NCBI GenBank assembly: GCA_903911905.1
Contig: CAIWFK010000791.1
Span: forward strand, 1 to 41,005
Source of the DNA: an uncultured Myxococcales bacterium
Lineage (GTDB): Bacteria > Myxococcota > Myxococcia > Myxococcales > Myxococcaceae
DNA: 41,005 nt
Direction of reading: 5' to 3'
Below are positions 25,324 to 33,556 of this stretch, one piece after another. The first letter of the stretch is position 1; each line of letters opens with the position of its first letter. The position numbers and the translations under genes were made by a program. Below the pieces are notes generated by a model, which did not search any database, was not told the DNA's origin, and was given only the letters and a program-made list of their open reading frames with translations.

Positions 25324-26270
25324 GGGCGAACCGGCGCTCCCGACTTTGCGGCCGAGGCTTCGATGGCGGCCAGCGTGCGCACCACCCGCACGCCCACGCT
25401 CGCGTCGGAACGCACCGCGCGCCCTGCCAGCACCGCGTCGACGAAGTGGTCGACCTCGGCCTTGAGCGGCTCGACGGGCGTCACCGGCAGGGGCGTCGGT
25501 GCCGCGGGCCTGGTCATGGTGCCCTCGACGGTCGAAGCGAACCAGCGCACCGGGGTGGTCGTGTCGAGCTCGTCCCAGGTCAGCATCGCCCGCTCGCCGA
25601 CCAGGCAGACCTCGCGGCGCTTCACCGGGTTCAGCCAACTGGCGTGCAGGTGTGCCACGGTGCCCGAAGCCCAGGTCAGCGTGGCCACCACCGAGTCGAG
25701 CCCGCCGCCGGGCAGCCACTGGCCTCCGGCGGCGCTCACCAGCGAGGGAGTGGACCCCAGCCAGAGGTCGAGCATCGACACGTCGTGCGCGAGCAGGTCG
25801 AAGACCGCGCTCACGTCGCGTCGCACCGGCCCCAGGTTGGTGCGCTGCATCGACACCAGGCGCAGGGGGCCCAGGCGGGGCAGGGCCTCGGCAATGGCCA
25901 GCACCGAGGCGTTGAAGAGGAACACGTGGCCCACCATCACCGTGCGCTGGTGGTGTGCGGTCAGCGACTGCAGCGCTTCGGCGTCTGCGAGCGTGGGGGC
26001 CAGGGGCTTTTCGACCAGCACGTGCAAGCCCAGGTCGAGGGCCGCGCGCACCAACGGCACGTGCGTCGAGGCCGGAGTGGCGATGACCACCGCGTCGAGC
26101 CCGGTCGAGGGCAGTTCGCGGGCGACGGGGACGCCCGGCGGGGCGATGGTGCGCGCGCGCTCGAGGTCGAGGTCGACGATGGCGCTCAGGGTCACCCGCG
26201 GGTTGGCGAGCAGGCTCCGCACCAGGTTGGGACCCCACGAGCCGACACCGATGAGACCGACCCGCAGCAT
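25320..26270 (-). CDS. Gfo/Idh/MocA-family sugar-nucleotide oxidoreductase
   Basis: This encodes 316 aa. The Rossmann fold has GVGSWG at 8-13, the family lysine is K88 in VEKPLAP, and the downstream FDLLAHDVSML segment carries the conserved Asp/His of the active site. Together with the aminotransferase this resembles the WlbA/WbpB plus WbpE/WlbC pair, which oxidises C3 of a UDP-hexuronic acid for amination. That assignment is inference. It is the first gene of the export operon and starts 150 bases downstream of the hflX stop. Confidence 0.85.
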   Translation of the reverse strand: MLRVGLIGVGSWGPNLVRSLLANPRVTLSAIVDLDLERARTIAPPGVPVARELPSTGLDAVVIATPASTHVPLVRAALDLGLHVLVEKPLAPTLADAEALQSLTAHHQRTVMVGHVFLFNASVLAIAEALPRLGPLRLVSMQRTNLGPVRRDVSAVFDLLAHDVSMLDLWLGSTPSLVSAAGGQWLPGGGLDSVVATLTWASGTVAHLHASWLNPVKRREVCLVGERAMLTWDELDTTTPVRWFASTVEGTMTRPAAPTPLPVTPVEPLKAEVDHFVDAVLAGRAVRSDASVGVRVVRTLAAIEASAAKSGAPVRP

Positions 26271-26324
26271 GCGCCTCGGGGCTCTAGCAGAGCTTGCGCC
26301 GGCTCATAAGGCTGCCGAGGGGCA

Positions 26325-26348
26325 GGGTGGAGCAGCCTCGCTCCACCC
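26325..26348. other. Nine-pair hairpin in the hflX/sugar-operon gap
   Basis: GGGTGGAGC (26325-26333) pairs perfectly with GCTCCACCC (26340-26348) around AGCCTC. It lies in the 5' leader of the sugar operon or at the end of an hflX transcript. No T-run follows on the minus strand. It could be a leader hairpin, an mRNA stabiliser or an operator. Confidence 0.45.
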
Positions 26349-26373
26349 ACCCTCCGCCCCGTCGTGGAATCGG

Positions 26374-26412
26374 TTCTCGCGCGCCGAGAAAAACCAAAAA
26401 GTGCCCGGCACC
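26374..26412 (-). terminator. T-rich terminator after hflX
   Basis: Read on the minus strand, directly after the hflX stop (26420-26422), a palindromic GGTGCCGGGCAC (26401-26412) is followed by TTTTTGGTTTTT, then a second hairpin TTCTCG/CGAGAA (26374-26390) with a 5-base loop. Two T5 runs are unusual in this GC-rich DNA and fit intrinsic termination of hflX. The first stem is short (4-5 bp). Confidence 0.5.
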
Positions 26413-26419
26413 GTTCTCT

Positions 26420-27802
26420 TCAGCGGCCGGTGACCAACCGCTGCAGTCGAGCCATGGCGCCGGGCAGGGCGCGAATGGTCAGCGAGCGCCCGGTCTCGTC
26501 GAAGGTCTCGTCGACCACGCGCGCGTGCTCGTAGATCTGCGCCACCAGCCCCTGCTGCGAATAGAGCAGCACCAGCTTCGCCTCGACCATCTCGGCCTCG
26601 AAGTGGTCGATGATGCGCTGCCGCAGCGCCGCCACGTCGTCAGGTCGGTGCGCCGAGAGCAACACCGCTCCCGGGTGACGGGCCAGCACCGCCGCGCGCC
26701 CGGCCTCGTCCAGCCGGTCGGCCTTGTTGAGCAACAAGAGCGTCGGCACCGCCTGGGCACCGATTTCGCCGAGCACCTCACGCGTGACGGCCAGTTGCGC
26801 CTCGGCCGTCGGGTCCGACGCGTCGACCACCGTCAGCAGCAGCGAGGCCTCGAGCGCCTCGTCGAGCGTCGACTTGAACGAGGCCACCAGGTCGTGCGGC
26901 AGCTTCTTGATGAAGCCCACCGTGTCCGAGACCAGAATGCGCGGCCGCGTCTCGGGTTGCAGCGCGCGCACCGTGGTGTCGAGCGTCGCGAACAGCCGGT
27001 CGGCGACCAGCACCTCGCTCCCCGTCAGCGCCCGCATCAGCGACGACTTGCCGGCGTTGGTGTACCCGACCAGCGCCACGCGCAGCTGGTCCTTCCGGGC
27101 GTAGCGACGCTGGTCCTGGTCGGCGTGAATGACCGCCAGCGCGGCCTTGAGCTCGGCGATGCGGTCGCGCACCTTGCGGCGGTCGAGCTCGAGCGACGAT
27201 TCACCGGCGCCCACGCCCTGCTGCCGCTCGCTGCCCCCGGTCTCGCGCATGCGCGGCACCACGTAGGTCAGCCGGGCGATTTCCACCTGCATGCGCGCTT
27301 CGCGGCTCTTCGCGTGCCGGTGGAAGATGTCGACGATGACGCCGGTGCGGTCGAGCACCTCGGCGCCCGTCGCCCGCTCGAGGTTGCGCGCCTGGCTGGG
27401 GCTCAGCTCGTGGTCGACCACCACCACGGTCGCCCGCCGCTCGGGGTCGATGGGCGCGCCCGCTGGCTGGTCGTCGCCCTCCTCGGCCTCGGCTGCGTCG
27501 TCGGCGTCCTCCTCGCCTTCCCACTTTTCCTTCGCCTTCGAGGTGCGCTGCTTGGCGCCCGTGGGAATCACGCCCGTGCCGCCGGTGTACGCCGCCAACT
27601 CGCGCAGCTTGCCCTGGCCCAGCACCGTGCCCGAGCGCAGGCCGTCACGCTTCTGGCTGACCGTGCCCACCACCTCGAAGCCCAGGGTGTGCACCAGCCG
27701 GCCCAGCTCCGCCAGGTCGGCCTCGTGCTGCTCGTCGGTGATGCCCGGCAACTGCACGCCCACCAGGACGGCGCGCGGGGTTTCGGCGAGGGTCGAGGGC
27801 AT
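26420..27802 (-). CDS. hflX: Ribosome-associated GTPase HflX
   Basis: This encodes 460 aa. The N-terminal HflX domain (VLVGVQLPG, then LGQGKLRELA, then VVVVDHELSPSQARNLE, then DRTGVIVDIFHRHA) is followed by the GTPase domain with the G1 motif GYTNAGKS at 246-253, the G3 motif DTVGFI, and G4 NKAD. HflX splits stalled ribosomes and is a heat-shock-linked GTPase. An insert of roughly residues 74-121, Lys-rich then strongly acidic (KWEGEEDADDAAEAEEGDD), sits inside the N-terminal domain and is not in the E. coli protein. It is a single gene with a likely terminator just after the stop. Confidence 0.95.
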   Translation of the reverse strand: MPSTLAETPRAVLVGVQLPGITDEQHEADLAELGRLVHTLGFEVVGTVSQKRDGLRSGTVLGQGKLRELAAYTGGTGVIPTGAKQRTSKAKEKWEGEEDADDAAEAEEGDDQPAGAPIDPERRATVVVVDHELSPSQARNLERATGAEVLDRTGVIVDIFHRHAKSREARMQVEIARLTYVVPRMRETGGSERQQGVGAGESSLELDRRKVRDRIAELKAALAVIHADQDQRRYARKDQLRVALVGYTNAGKSSLMRALTGSEVLVADRLFATLDTTVRALQPETRPRILVSDTVGFIKKLPHDLVASFKSTLDEALEASLLLTVVDASDPTAEAQLAVTREVLGEIGAQAVPTLLLLNKADRLDEAGRAAVLARHPGAVLLSAHRPDDVAALRQRIIDHFEAEMVEAKLVLLYSQQGLVAQIYEHARVVDETFDETGRSLTIRALPGAMARLQRLVTGR

Positions 27803-28129
27803 TCACCCTGCTACCACGGCGCTCCCGAAATCACTCCCCCTGGTGGGAGCGGCGCGCGTCAGCGGCGGCGTGAAGCGGTCTCCCGCGAGGTCTTCACCTT
27901 CATGGGCACCTCGCGCCACCATCAGGCGCTGCTGCTCCTGACGGCCCTCTTCGCGGGTCGCTCGGCGGCGCTCGTTCCCGGTCAGCCGAAACCGGCCTCC
28001 GCGGTGCAGGCGCACCCGTTGGCTCCGCTCCCTGCTCCCGTTGCCGTGCCTGAGCGCGCCTCGACGGTCCTCGACGGCGTCTCGGTCCCCGGCAAGAGCC
28101 GTTGGAAGGCCGAGCGCCCGAAGACCGGC
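27803..28129. other. 327-bp gene-free stretch between hflX and the cytochrome operon
   Basis: No gene I can support. The plus-strand stretch from 27903 reads like a signal peptide (HHQALLLLTALFAG) but the frame stays open into the antisense of the next gene with no stop, and codon use is that of a shadow. The hflX promoter should be on its left side (near 27803-27880) and the 3' end of the cytochrome operon on its right side. CTCCC/GGGAG (27834-27849) could form a small hairpin. Confidence 0.5.
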
Positions 28130-28927
28130 TCAGCGCAGTTGCGCCTCGTCGAGCGCCACCGGCACCGGCCCCATGCCCACGTTCTTGTCGATCGCCACCA
28201 CGCCCTCGGCAGTGACCGCCTGGCCCTTGGTGACCTCGCCCGAAGCGATGCACAGCAGGTCGTCGGTCTTGGCCGCCGCGTCGCCGCTGCCGTCCTTCAG
28301 GTGCACGTACGAGACGCCCTGCACCACGTTCACGCGGTCGACCGTGCCCTTGATCTTCACCTTCTTGCCCGAGAGCGCCGCCTTTTCCGTGTAGACGTCG
28401 ACCACCCGCAGGGTGAGCGCAGGGCCGGTGTCGGCCACCTTCGCCACCGGCGACTTCACCTCGCCCACCGGCGTGCCCGTCGGCGGCACCGCGCCCGCCG
28501 GAGCCGTGCGCACCACGGGCGCCGCGCCCTCGAGCGTGCCGAACCACAGGCGCTCGAAGGTACGCTTGAGCGACGGGCTGTCGAAGTTGGCCATCTCGTT
28601 CTGCAGGTTGACGGTCGCTTCCTGGCCCACCGCCAGCGTCGGCGCCGAGTCGACCGCGGCCCATTCGCCGCTCTCCATGCGCAGGTACGTGTACTGCGGT
28701 ACCTGCAGCACCTCGGCCACCTTGCCGTGCAACTGGCCGCCAGGGCGTACGTCGTTCGCGCCCGTGCGGGCCGCCGCCATCGCCGGCATCGCCGGGGTGC
28801 CGGTGGGCGTCATGGTGACCGACGCGGGAGACGCTGGGGCCGAGGGCGCGCTGCTGAGCACGCTGACGCGCCCGACCGCGAAGCCGAGCACGAAGACGAT
28901 GGCGCTGATGGCGACTGATCTCGACAT
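28130..28927 (-). CDS. Membrane-anchored NrfJ-like protein with two beta domains
   Basis: This encodes 265 aa. It starts with a membrane helix at residues 5-23 (AISAIVFVLGFAVGRVSV), then a Pro/Ala-rich linker. Residues 68-132 (HGKVAEVLQVPQYTYLRMES, WAAVDS, then F-S-LKRTF) match the pattern of small NrfJ/OB-like proteins found beside multihaem cytochromes. Residues 171-264 form a second OB-like domain (KKVKIKGTVDRVNVVQGVSY, CIASGEVTKGQAVTAEGVVAIDKN). A GGAG ribosome site lies about 8 bases before the ATG at 28927. It is the last gene of the electron-transfer operon, 95 bases after the barrel gene. The function of NrfJ-like proteins is not settled; a role in cytochrome assembly is inferred. Confidence 0.7.
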   Translation of the reverse strand: MSRSVAISAIVFVLGFAVGRVSVLSSAPSAPASPASVTMTPTGTPAMPAMAAARTGANDVRPGGQLHGKVAEVLQVPQYTYLRMESGEWAAVDSAPTLAVGQEATVNLQNEMANFDSPSLKRTFERLWFGTLEGAAPVVRTAPAGAVPPTGTPVGEVKSPVAKVADTGPALTLRVVDVYTEKAALSGKKVKIKGTVDRVNVVQGVSYVHLKDGSGDAAAKTDDLLCIASGEVTKGQAVTAEGVVAIDKNVGMGPVPVALDEAQLR

Positions 28928-29022
28928 GTCACACTCCAGGGTGGGGGCACCGTGAGGCACCCGACTTGAGACGACGCCAGCACTAGCAGGCTGGCGCGCG
29001 GCGCGCCTGCTTTGCCCCGCGC

Positions 29023-30699
29023 CTAGAACGAGCCGCCGATTTGCCCGCTGATGCTGCCCATTGGAATGGCTGGCTGCGAGCCGGCGACGGGCAGCCGCCC
29101 CATCAAGGTGATGCGCGCCTTGAGGTACCGCCAGGGCGTCACTTCCAACGCGACGGTCGAGCCGACCTCCTGGCTGGCGATGCCTGCGGTGGTGGTGGTG
29201 GCGGCCACCTGCTGGAAATAGCTGCCACGCACGATGACGCGGAAGAGGCTGGTCGCGTTGACCGCCAACTGGGCGTAGCCATTGCGGCCGCGCAGCCAGC
29301 CGAATTCCTCGGCGTAGCCGCCGGTCAGCCCCATGGGCAGCGGGCCCAACTGCGGCACCGTCACCTCGGGGCCCACCCGCGCCTGGAACAGGCCCGAATC
29401 GAAGTCGCTCGCCACGCCGCCCTGCGCGGCCACCACCAGCCAGTGCGAGACCGTGTACGCCGCGCCCAGGTCGCCGTGAATCGCGCGCTGACCCGGTGAA
29501 ATCTGCCCGACCTCGGTCAGGCCGGTCAGCGGCAGGCCGCGATACCGGAACGAGCCATTCACACGGAACGCCTCGCTGGGCCGCCAACCCACCTCGAAGC
29601 GCGCCGCGTCGATGGGCACCACCCGGGCCTGGGTCTGACCGAAGCCCAGCTCGAGCCCCACGTTGGCGTCGAACTTCGTGCCGCGCCACACCGTGCCGTC
29701 GAGCGCCACCTCGGCCCGGCCGCCCAGCACGTTGCGCTGCGACCAGCCGGCGCGCGCCGACAGCTCGACCAGCGTGCCCTCGACGCCCTTGCCGCTCGAG
29801 AAGCGCGCCTTGGCGATGGCGCCCGCCGCCCACTGCGAGGGCGTGATGGTCAGGCGCGCCGCTTCGGGCAACAGGCCGCCGTAGGCGCCCAGCTCGAGGC
29901 CTTCGCCGAAGCGCCACGAGGCCTGTGCGCCGTCGAGCACCAGCAGCCCCGTCGCCGCGCGCAGCCAGGTACGGCCCACCGAGGCCGAGAACGGCACGTC
30001 GGCGCGGCGGAACCCCAGCTCGAGCTGGTGCACCAGCAGCACCGGCGTCTGGCGGAAGACGGTGCGCGCTTCGTCGGCCGGCCTCGCGCTGATGTTGAGC
30101 GCGGTGAGGTCGGCGCTCACCCGCAGGCCCTTCCAGATCTCGACGTCGTAGGCCGCCACGTCCAGCCGCTGCACGCCGAAGCCGCTGGTCTTCCCGCCGA
30201 AATAGGTGGTGTGCGAGAGCAGCGCTTCGACCCGCGTGGCCAGCCCCGACGACGACGAGCTGCCGTCGAAGTCGCGCAGCGTCCACTCGGCGTTGCCCAG
30301 CGCGGTGCCGCGGCGCGCGAGCTCGGCGTCGCTGGGCATCGGCGCAGGGCCAGTGGGGTTGAGCTCGGGCCCGCGACCGACCGCGAACCGGTCGCCGACC
30401 TTGAGCCCCGGGCCTTCGCAGCGCGCGAAGTGCTCGGACACGCCGGTGACCTTGCAGGTGCCGCCCGGCTTGCCGCCGCGGCTGAAGGTGATGGTCTGAC
30501 CGGCCGACACCCCGTCGACCGAGCCGCGGTTGAGGAAGGCGGCCTCGCTGGTGACCGAGCTGATTTCGCCCGAGGTGCTCAGCGCCGCCGTGGCCGCGGT
30601 CGCCCCCGGCTTGCGGTTGGCCGCCTTGGGGCCGCGCACCGCAGGGGCCGCGGCCAGCACGCTGCTCGCCACCACCAGGCTGAGGAATGGCGTTCTCAT
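29023..30699 (-). CDS. Outer-membrane beta-barrel protein of the cytochrome operon
   Basis: This encodes 558 aa with a signal peptide (MRTPFLSLVVASSVLAAAPA). A periplasmic N-terminal domain (residues 40-115, with two cysteines and pattern SVDGVSAGQTITFSRGG) precedes a long run of alternating amphipathic strands, ending ...GQIGGSF with the C-terminal Phe that is the usual outer-membrane barrel signal. The start overlaps the stop of the 10-haem gene by 4 bases. In metal-reducing bacteria, a barrel of this kind inserts an electron conduit in the outer membrane (MtrB, OmbB and relatives). It does not show an obvious match to those, so it may be an unrelated barrel doing the same job. Confidence 0.75.
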   Translation of the reverse strand: MRTPFLSLVVASSVLAAAPAVRGPKAANRKPGATAATAALSTSGEISSVTSEAAFLNRGSVDGVSAGQTITFSRGGKPGGTCKVTGVSEHFARCEGPGLKVGDRFAVGRGPELNPTGPAPMPSDAELARRGTALGNAEWTLRDFDGSSSSSGLATRVEALLSHTTYFGGKTSGFGVQRLDVAAYDVEIWKGLRVSADLTALNISARPADEARTVFRQTPVLLVHQLELGFRRADVPFSASVGRTWLRAATGLLVLDGAQASWRFGEGLELGAYGGLLPEAARLTITPSQWAAGAIAKARFSSGKGVEGTLVELSARAGWSQRNVLGGRAEVALDGTVWRGTKFDANVGLELGFGQTQARVVPIDAARFEVGWRPSEAFRVNGSFRYRGLPLTGLTEVGQISPGQRAIHGDLGAAYTVSHWLVVAAQGGVASDFDSGLFQARVGPEVTVPQLGPLPMGLTGGYAEEFGWLRGRNGYAQLAVNATSLFRVIVRGSYFQQVAATTTTAGIASQEVGSTVALEVTPWRYLKARITLMGRLPVAGSQPAIPMGSISGQIGGSF

Positions 30700-31787
30700 G
30701 GCGTGTGCCCCGGCGTGAGGTGACAGTCGATGCAGCGGCTGATCGACACCGAGTACCCGGGGTAGCCCGGGTTCCCCACGTGCTGGGCGTCGGTCGCGGT
30801 CGCCTTGCCGCCGCCGCCGGTGTTGGTGTGGCAGTCCTTGCAGGCGCCCGCGGTGCCGGTGGTGCTCTTGCACGAACTGGTCTGGCCGATGAGCGTGCTG
30901 TGGCACCGGGTGCAGGCCAGGCCCGCATGCCCCGCGCTGATGTTGAAGCAGTCGTCGTGGTTGGGGAAGCGGGCCGGCGAGAAGGCCAGCGCGGTGTGGC
31001 ACTGCAGGCACGACTGGGTGAAGCCCAGCGCCTGGTGGTCGACCGCGCCGCCCACGGTGCGCATCACCGCCGCCTGGTGGCACGACATGCAGTCCACCGT
31101 GGCGCGGCTGAAGTGCCGTTCGCGTTCCTCGGCGTGGCATTCCACGCAGGGCAGGGCGGCGTGCGCGCCGATGAGCGGGAAGTTGGTGCGCCGGTGAGCG
31201 TCGGCGTCGAAGCGCGAGCGCCAGTCGGCCGTCTCGTGGCAGCTCTCGCAGTGCGTGCCCAGTTCGCTCGAGTGCACGTCGCGGTGACAGCCCAGGCACG
31301 TGGTGGGCACCGGCACGTTGAAGTCCGACGCGTGGCAGGCCTTGCAGGCCGCGTGCGCGTGCTTGCCGGTCAGCGGGTAGCCAGTGCGCTCGTGGTTGAA
31401 GCGCACGTCGCTCCACGACGAGGTGGCGTGGCACGACGCGCACGCGGTGGTGCCCTGGTGGCCCTGCCGGGCGAGCGCCATCTTCGAGAGTGCCTGCTCG
31501 CTTCGGGGCGCGTCGGCCTTCGGCGCGTCGGGCTTGCCGCCCGGGGAGTTCGCAGGCGCGCTCTTGCCCGAATCGACCTTGCTGGTTTCGGGCTTCGCCG
31601 CGTCGGCCTTCGCCGGGTCCGCGTCGGTCTTTGCGGCATCGCCCTTCGCGGCGTCAGCCTTCGCCGCCGCTGCCTTGGCCGCCGCAGCCTTCGCGGCCGC
31701 GGCCTTCTGCTGCTCGGCCTTCGTCAGCGGCTTGCCCGCGGCCCCCAGGCTCAACGCCGCCACCAACACCACGCTCGTGAACGTCAC
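30696..31787 (-). CDS. Ten-haem c-type cytochrome with Ala/Lys linker
   Basis: This encodes 363 aa from a GTG at 31787 that overlaps the previous stop (GTGA). After a signal peptide (residues 1-17) comes a low-complexity linker at 27-97 with five-residue AAAAK-type repeats and then KAD/AAK units rich in Asp and Pro. The haem region has ten CXXCH motifs (first CASCH at 116-120; last CIDCH close to the C-terminus) and many extra histidines suited for bis-His ligation. Spacing resembles cytochrome c3/NapC-type multihaem proteins. It probably bridges the periplasm, or spans the barrel encoded next; the helix-rich linker may set a distance. Confidence 0.88.
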   Translation of the reverse strand: MTFTSVVLVAALSLGAAGKPLTKAEQQKAAAAKAAAAKAAAAKADAAKGDAAKTDADPAKADAAKPETSKVDSGKSAPANSPGGKPDAPKADAPRSEQALSKMALARQGHQGTTACASCHATSSWSDVRFNHERTGYPLTGKHAHAACKACHASDFNVPVPTTCLGCHRDVHSSELGTHCESCHETADWRSRFDADAHRRTNFPLIGAHAALPCVECHAEERERHFSRATVDCMSCHQAAVMRTVGGAVDHQALGFTQSCLQCHTALAFSPARFPNHDDCFNISAGHAGLACTRCHSTLIGQTSSCKSTTGTAGACKDCHTNTGGGGKATATDAQHVGNPGYPGYSVSISRCIDCHLTPGHTP

Positions 31788-33556
31788 GGCTCGAACCCCT
31801 GGAACTCGCCCTTGTGGAAGTCGGAATGGCAGGCCTCGCAGGTCTGCGGCAACGGCTTGTAGCGGGTGGCCTTCACCCCCGCGGCCACCTCGACCGGCTT
31901 GTGGCACGATTCGCACTTCGCCTTCGCGTGCTGCCCGTCGAGCAGGTACGTGGTGAAGGGCGGCTCGTGCTTGAAGAGCAGCGTCTTCCACTTCGTGGCG
32001 GTGTGGCAGGTCTCGCACGGTTTGGTCGCGGTCGCGAACTGGCCGACGTGCACGTCGAGGTGGCAGCTCTTGCAGGACTGATCGAGCGGCTTGTACTTCA
32101 CCACGTCCTTCGGGGTGGCCGCGTAGTGGCACTTCTCGCACTTCACGTCGCGGTGGCCGCTCTCGAGCGGGAAGCGCGAGTCCTTGTCGTGGTCGAACTT
32201 CACGCGGCTGAACGACGAGACCTGGTGGCAGCCGTCACAGGCCTTGTCCTTGAACTGGCCCTTGTGCACGTCGGTGTGGCAACTGTCGCACTTCTCGTTG
32301 GGCTTGGTGAACTCGAAGAGCGCGGGCGAGAACAGCTCGTCGCGGTGCCGTCGCTTCAGGTCGGCGAGCAGCGTCTTGGGAATCTTCGCCTTGAGCGCCG
32401 GCGTGGGCGCGTGGCACGCCGCGCAGGCCACCACCTGGTGGGCGCCTTCGAGCGAGTACTTCGTCTTCTGGTGGTCGGCGAGCGTGTACTTCGCCGGCAG
32501 GAAGGCCGCTTCGGTGTGGCACTTCGTGCAGTCGGGCGGCTTGCCGTTGACGCTCAACTGCCCTTCGTGGGCGTCGGCGTGGCAGTCGTTGCAGGTGTCG
32601 TGGGCGATGGGCTTCAACTTGTGCGGCACGCCCGGGTAGCCGCCGTGGCAACTGTTGCATTCCACGTCGACGTGCGCGCCCTTCAGGGGGAAGTTGGTCT
32701 TGTCGTGGAACTTCCGCTCCTCGGCCCCCTTGCGGATGATGTGCCAGTCTTCGACCGTGTGGCAGCTCTGGCAGCGCGGCCCGAAGCTGCCGGTCGACTG
32801 GGTGGCGTGCCAGTCCTTGTGGCAGTCGATGCAGTTGCGGTGCTCGACGGGCGCGAACCTCAGGAAGGTCTCGTTCTTCGGCGCGGGGAAGCCGTGGGCC
32901 TCGCTGTCCTTGTCGGTGTCGTGGCAGCCGGTGCACTTGACCTTCACGTGCTTGCCGCGCAGCGGGTACTGGGTGTCGTCGTGGTTGAAGCCCGGAGCCG
33001 GCTTCCAGCCCTTCTCGACGTGGCAATACTCACAGTCTTCCTGCTGCTGACCGCGGTGCTCGTCGAAGTGGCAGTCGGTGCAGCCAGTCGACAGCCCCAA
33101 CTGGGTGCGCGGCCGCTTTTCCATCAGCTTGACCGCGGTGGCGTTCATCAGCCGCTTCTCGTGGCAGTCGACGCACTTGGTGTCGGCGTGCTTGCCCTTG
33201 AGCGTCCACCCGGTGCGCTGGTGGTCGAAGCCCTTCTTGCCGTTGGGGCCGTAGTCGATGAGGTCGAACTCGGGCCCGCGGTGCTCGGGGTGGCAGCTCT
33301 GGCAGGCTCGCTTGTCGTCCTTGATGTGGCCGTGCAGGCCCAACCCCTTGGCGATGCGGGGCGTCAATTCGTCGTGGCAGGCCAGACACGCCTGCTGACT
33401 CAACTGCTTGCCGCTGGGGTGGCACTTCGAGCAGTTGCCCAGGCCCTTCAGGTCAGCGTGCGGCTTCGAGAGCGGGCCGGCGCTCAGCAGGTCGTCGATT
33501 TGACCGAACGCCGTGCCACCGAGCACGAGCGCCAACACCAGGGTCAGACGGGTCAC
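31784..33556 (-). CDS. Twenty-haem periplasmic c-type cytochrome
   Basis: This encodes 590 aa from a GTG at 33556 overlapping the previous stop by 4 bases; the signal peptide LTLVLALVLGGTAFG leads to cleavage before QIDD. I count 20 CXXCH motifs, nearly evenly spaced, and many repeating blocks of the kind FNHDDTQYPLRGKHVKVKCTGCH, FKHEPP...LLDGQHAKAKCESCH and HTDVHKGQFKDKACDGCH. The repeats suggest growth by tandem duplication of a two- or four-haem unit. It is a soluble periplasmic electron wire and the natural partner of the fusion enzyme encoded just upstream. Confidence 0.9.
   Translation of the reverse strand: MTRLTLVLALVLGGTAFGQIDDLLSAGPLSKPHADLKGLGNCSKCHPSGKQLSQQACLACHDELTPRIAKGLGLHGHIKDDKRACQSCHPEHRGPEFDLIDYGPNGKKGFDHQRTGWTLKGKHADTKCVDCHEKRLMNATAVKLMEKRPRTQLGLSTGCTDCHFDEHRGQQQEDCEYCHVEKGWKPAPGFNHDDTQYPLRGKHVKVKCTGCHDTDKDSEAHGFPAPKNETFLRFAPVEHRNCIDCHKDWHATQSTGSFGPRCQSCHTVEDWHIIRKGAEERKFHDKTNFPLKGAHVDVECNSCHGGYPGVPHKLKPIAHDTCNDCHADAHEGQLSVNGKPPDCTKCHTEAAFLPAKYTLADHQKTKYSLEGAHQVVACAACHAPTPALKAKIPKTLLADLKRRHRDELFSPALFEFTKPNEKCDSCHTDVHKGQFKDKACDGCHQVSSFSRVKFDHDKDSRFPLESGHRDVKCEKCHYAATPKDVVKYKPLDQSCKSCHLDVHVGQFATATKPCETCHTATKWKTLLFKHEPPFTTYLLDGQHAKAKCESCHKPVEVAAGVKATRYKPLPQTCEACHSDFHKGEFQGFEP

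Noticed and set aside
24220-26238. A 672-codon extension of the aminotransferase frame to 26238
   Set aside because: The part upstream of ATG 25323 overlaps the Gfo/Idh/MocA gene in another frame and has no domain; the ATG at 25323 fits the family start exactly.
27903-28918. Plus-strand frame that begins with a signal-peptide-like stretch
   Set aside because: After the first 30 codons the frame is the antisense of the NrfJ-like gene and stays open for hundreds of codons; no ribosome site and no family pattern.
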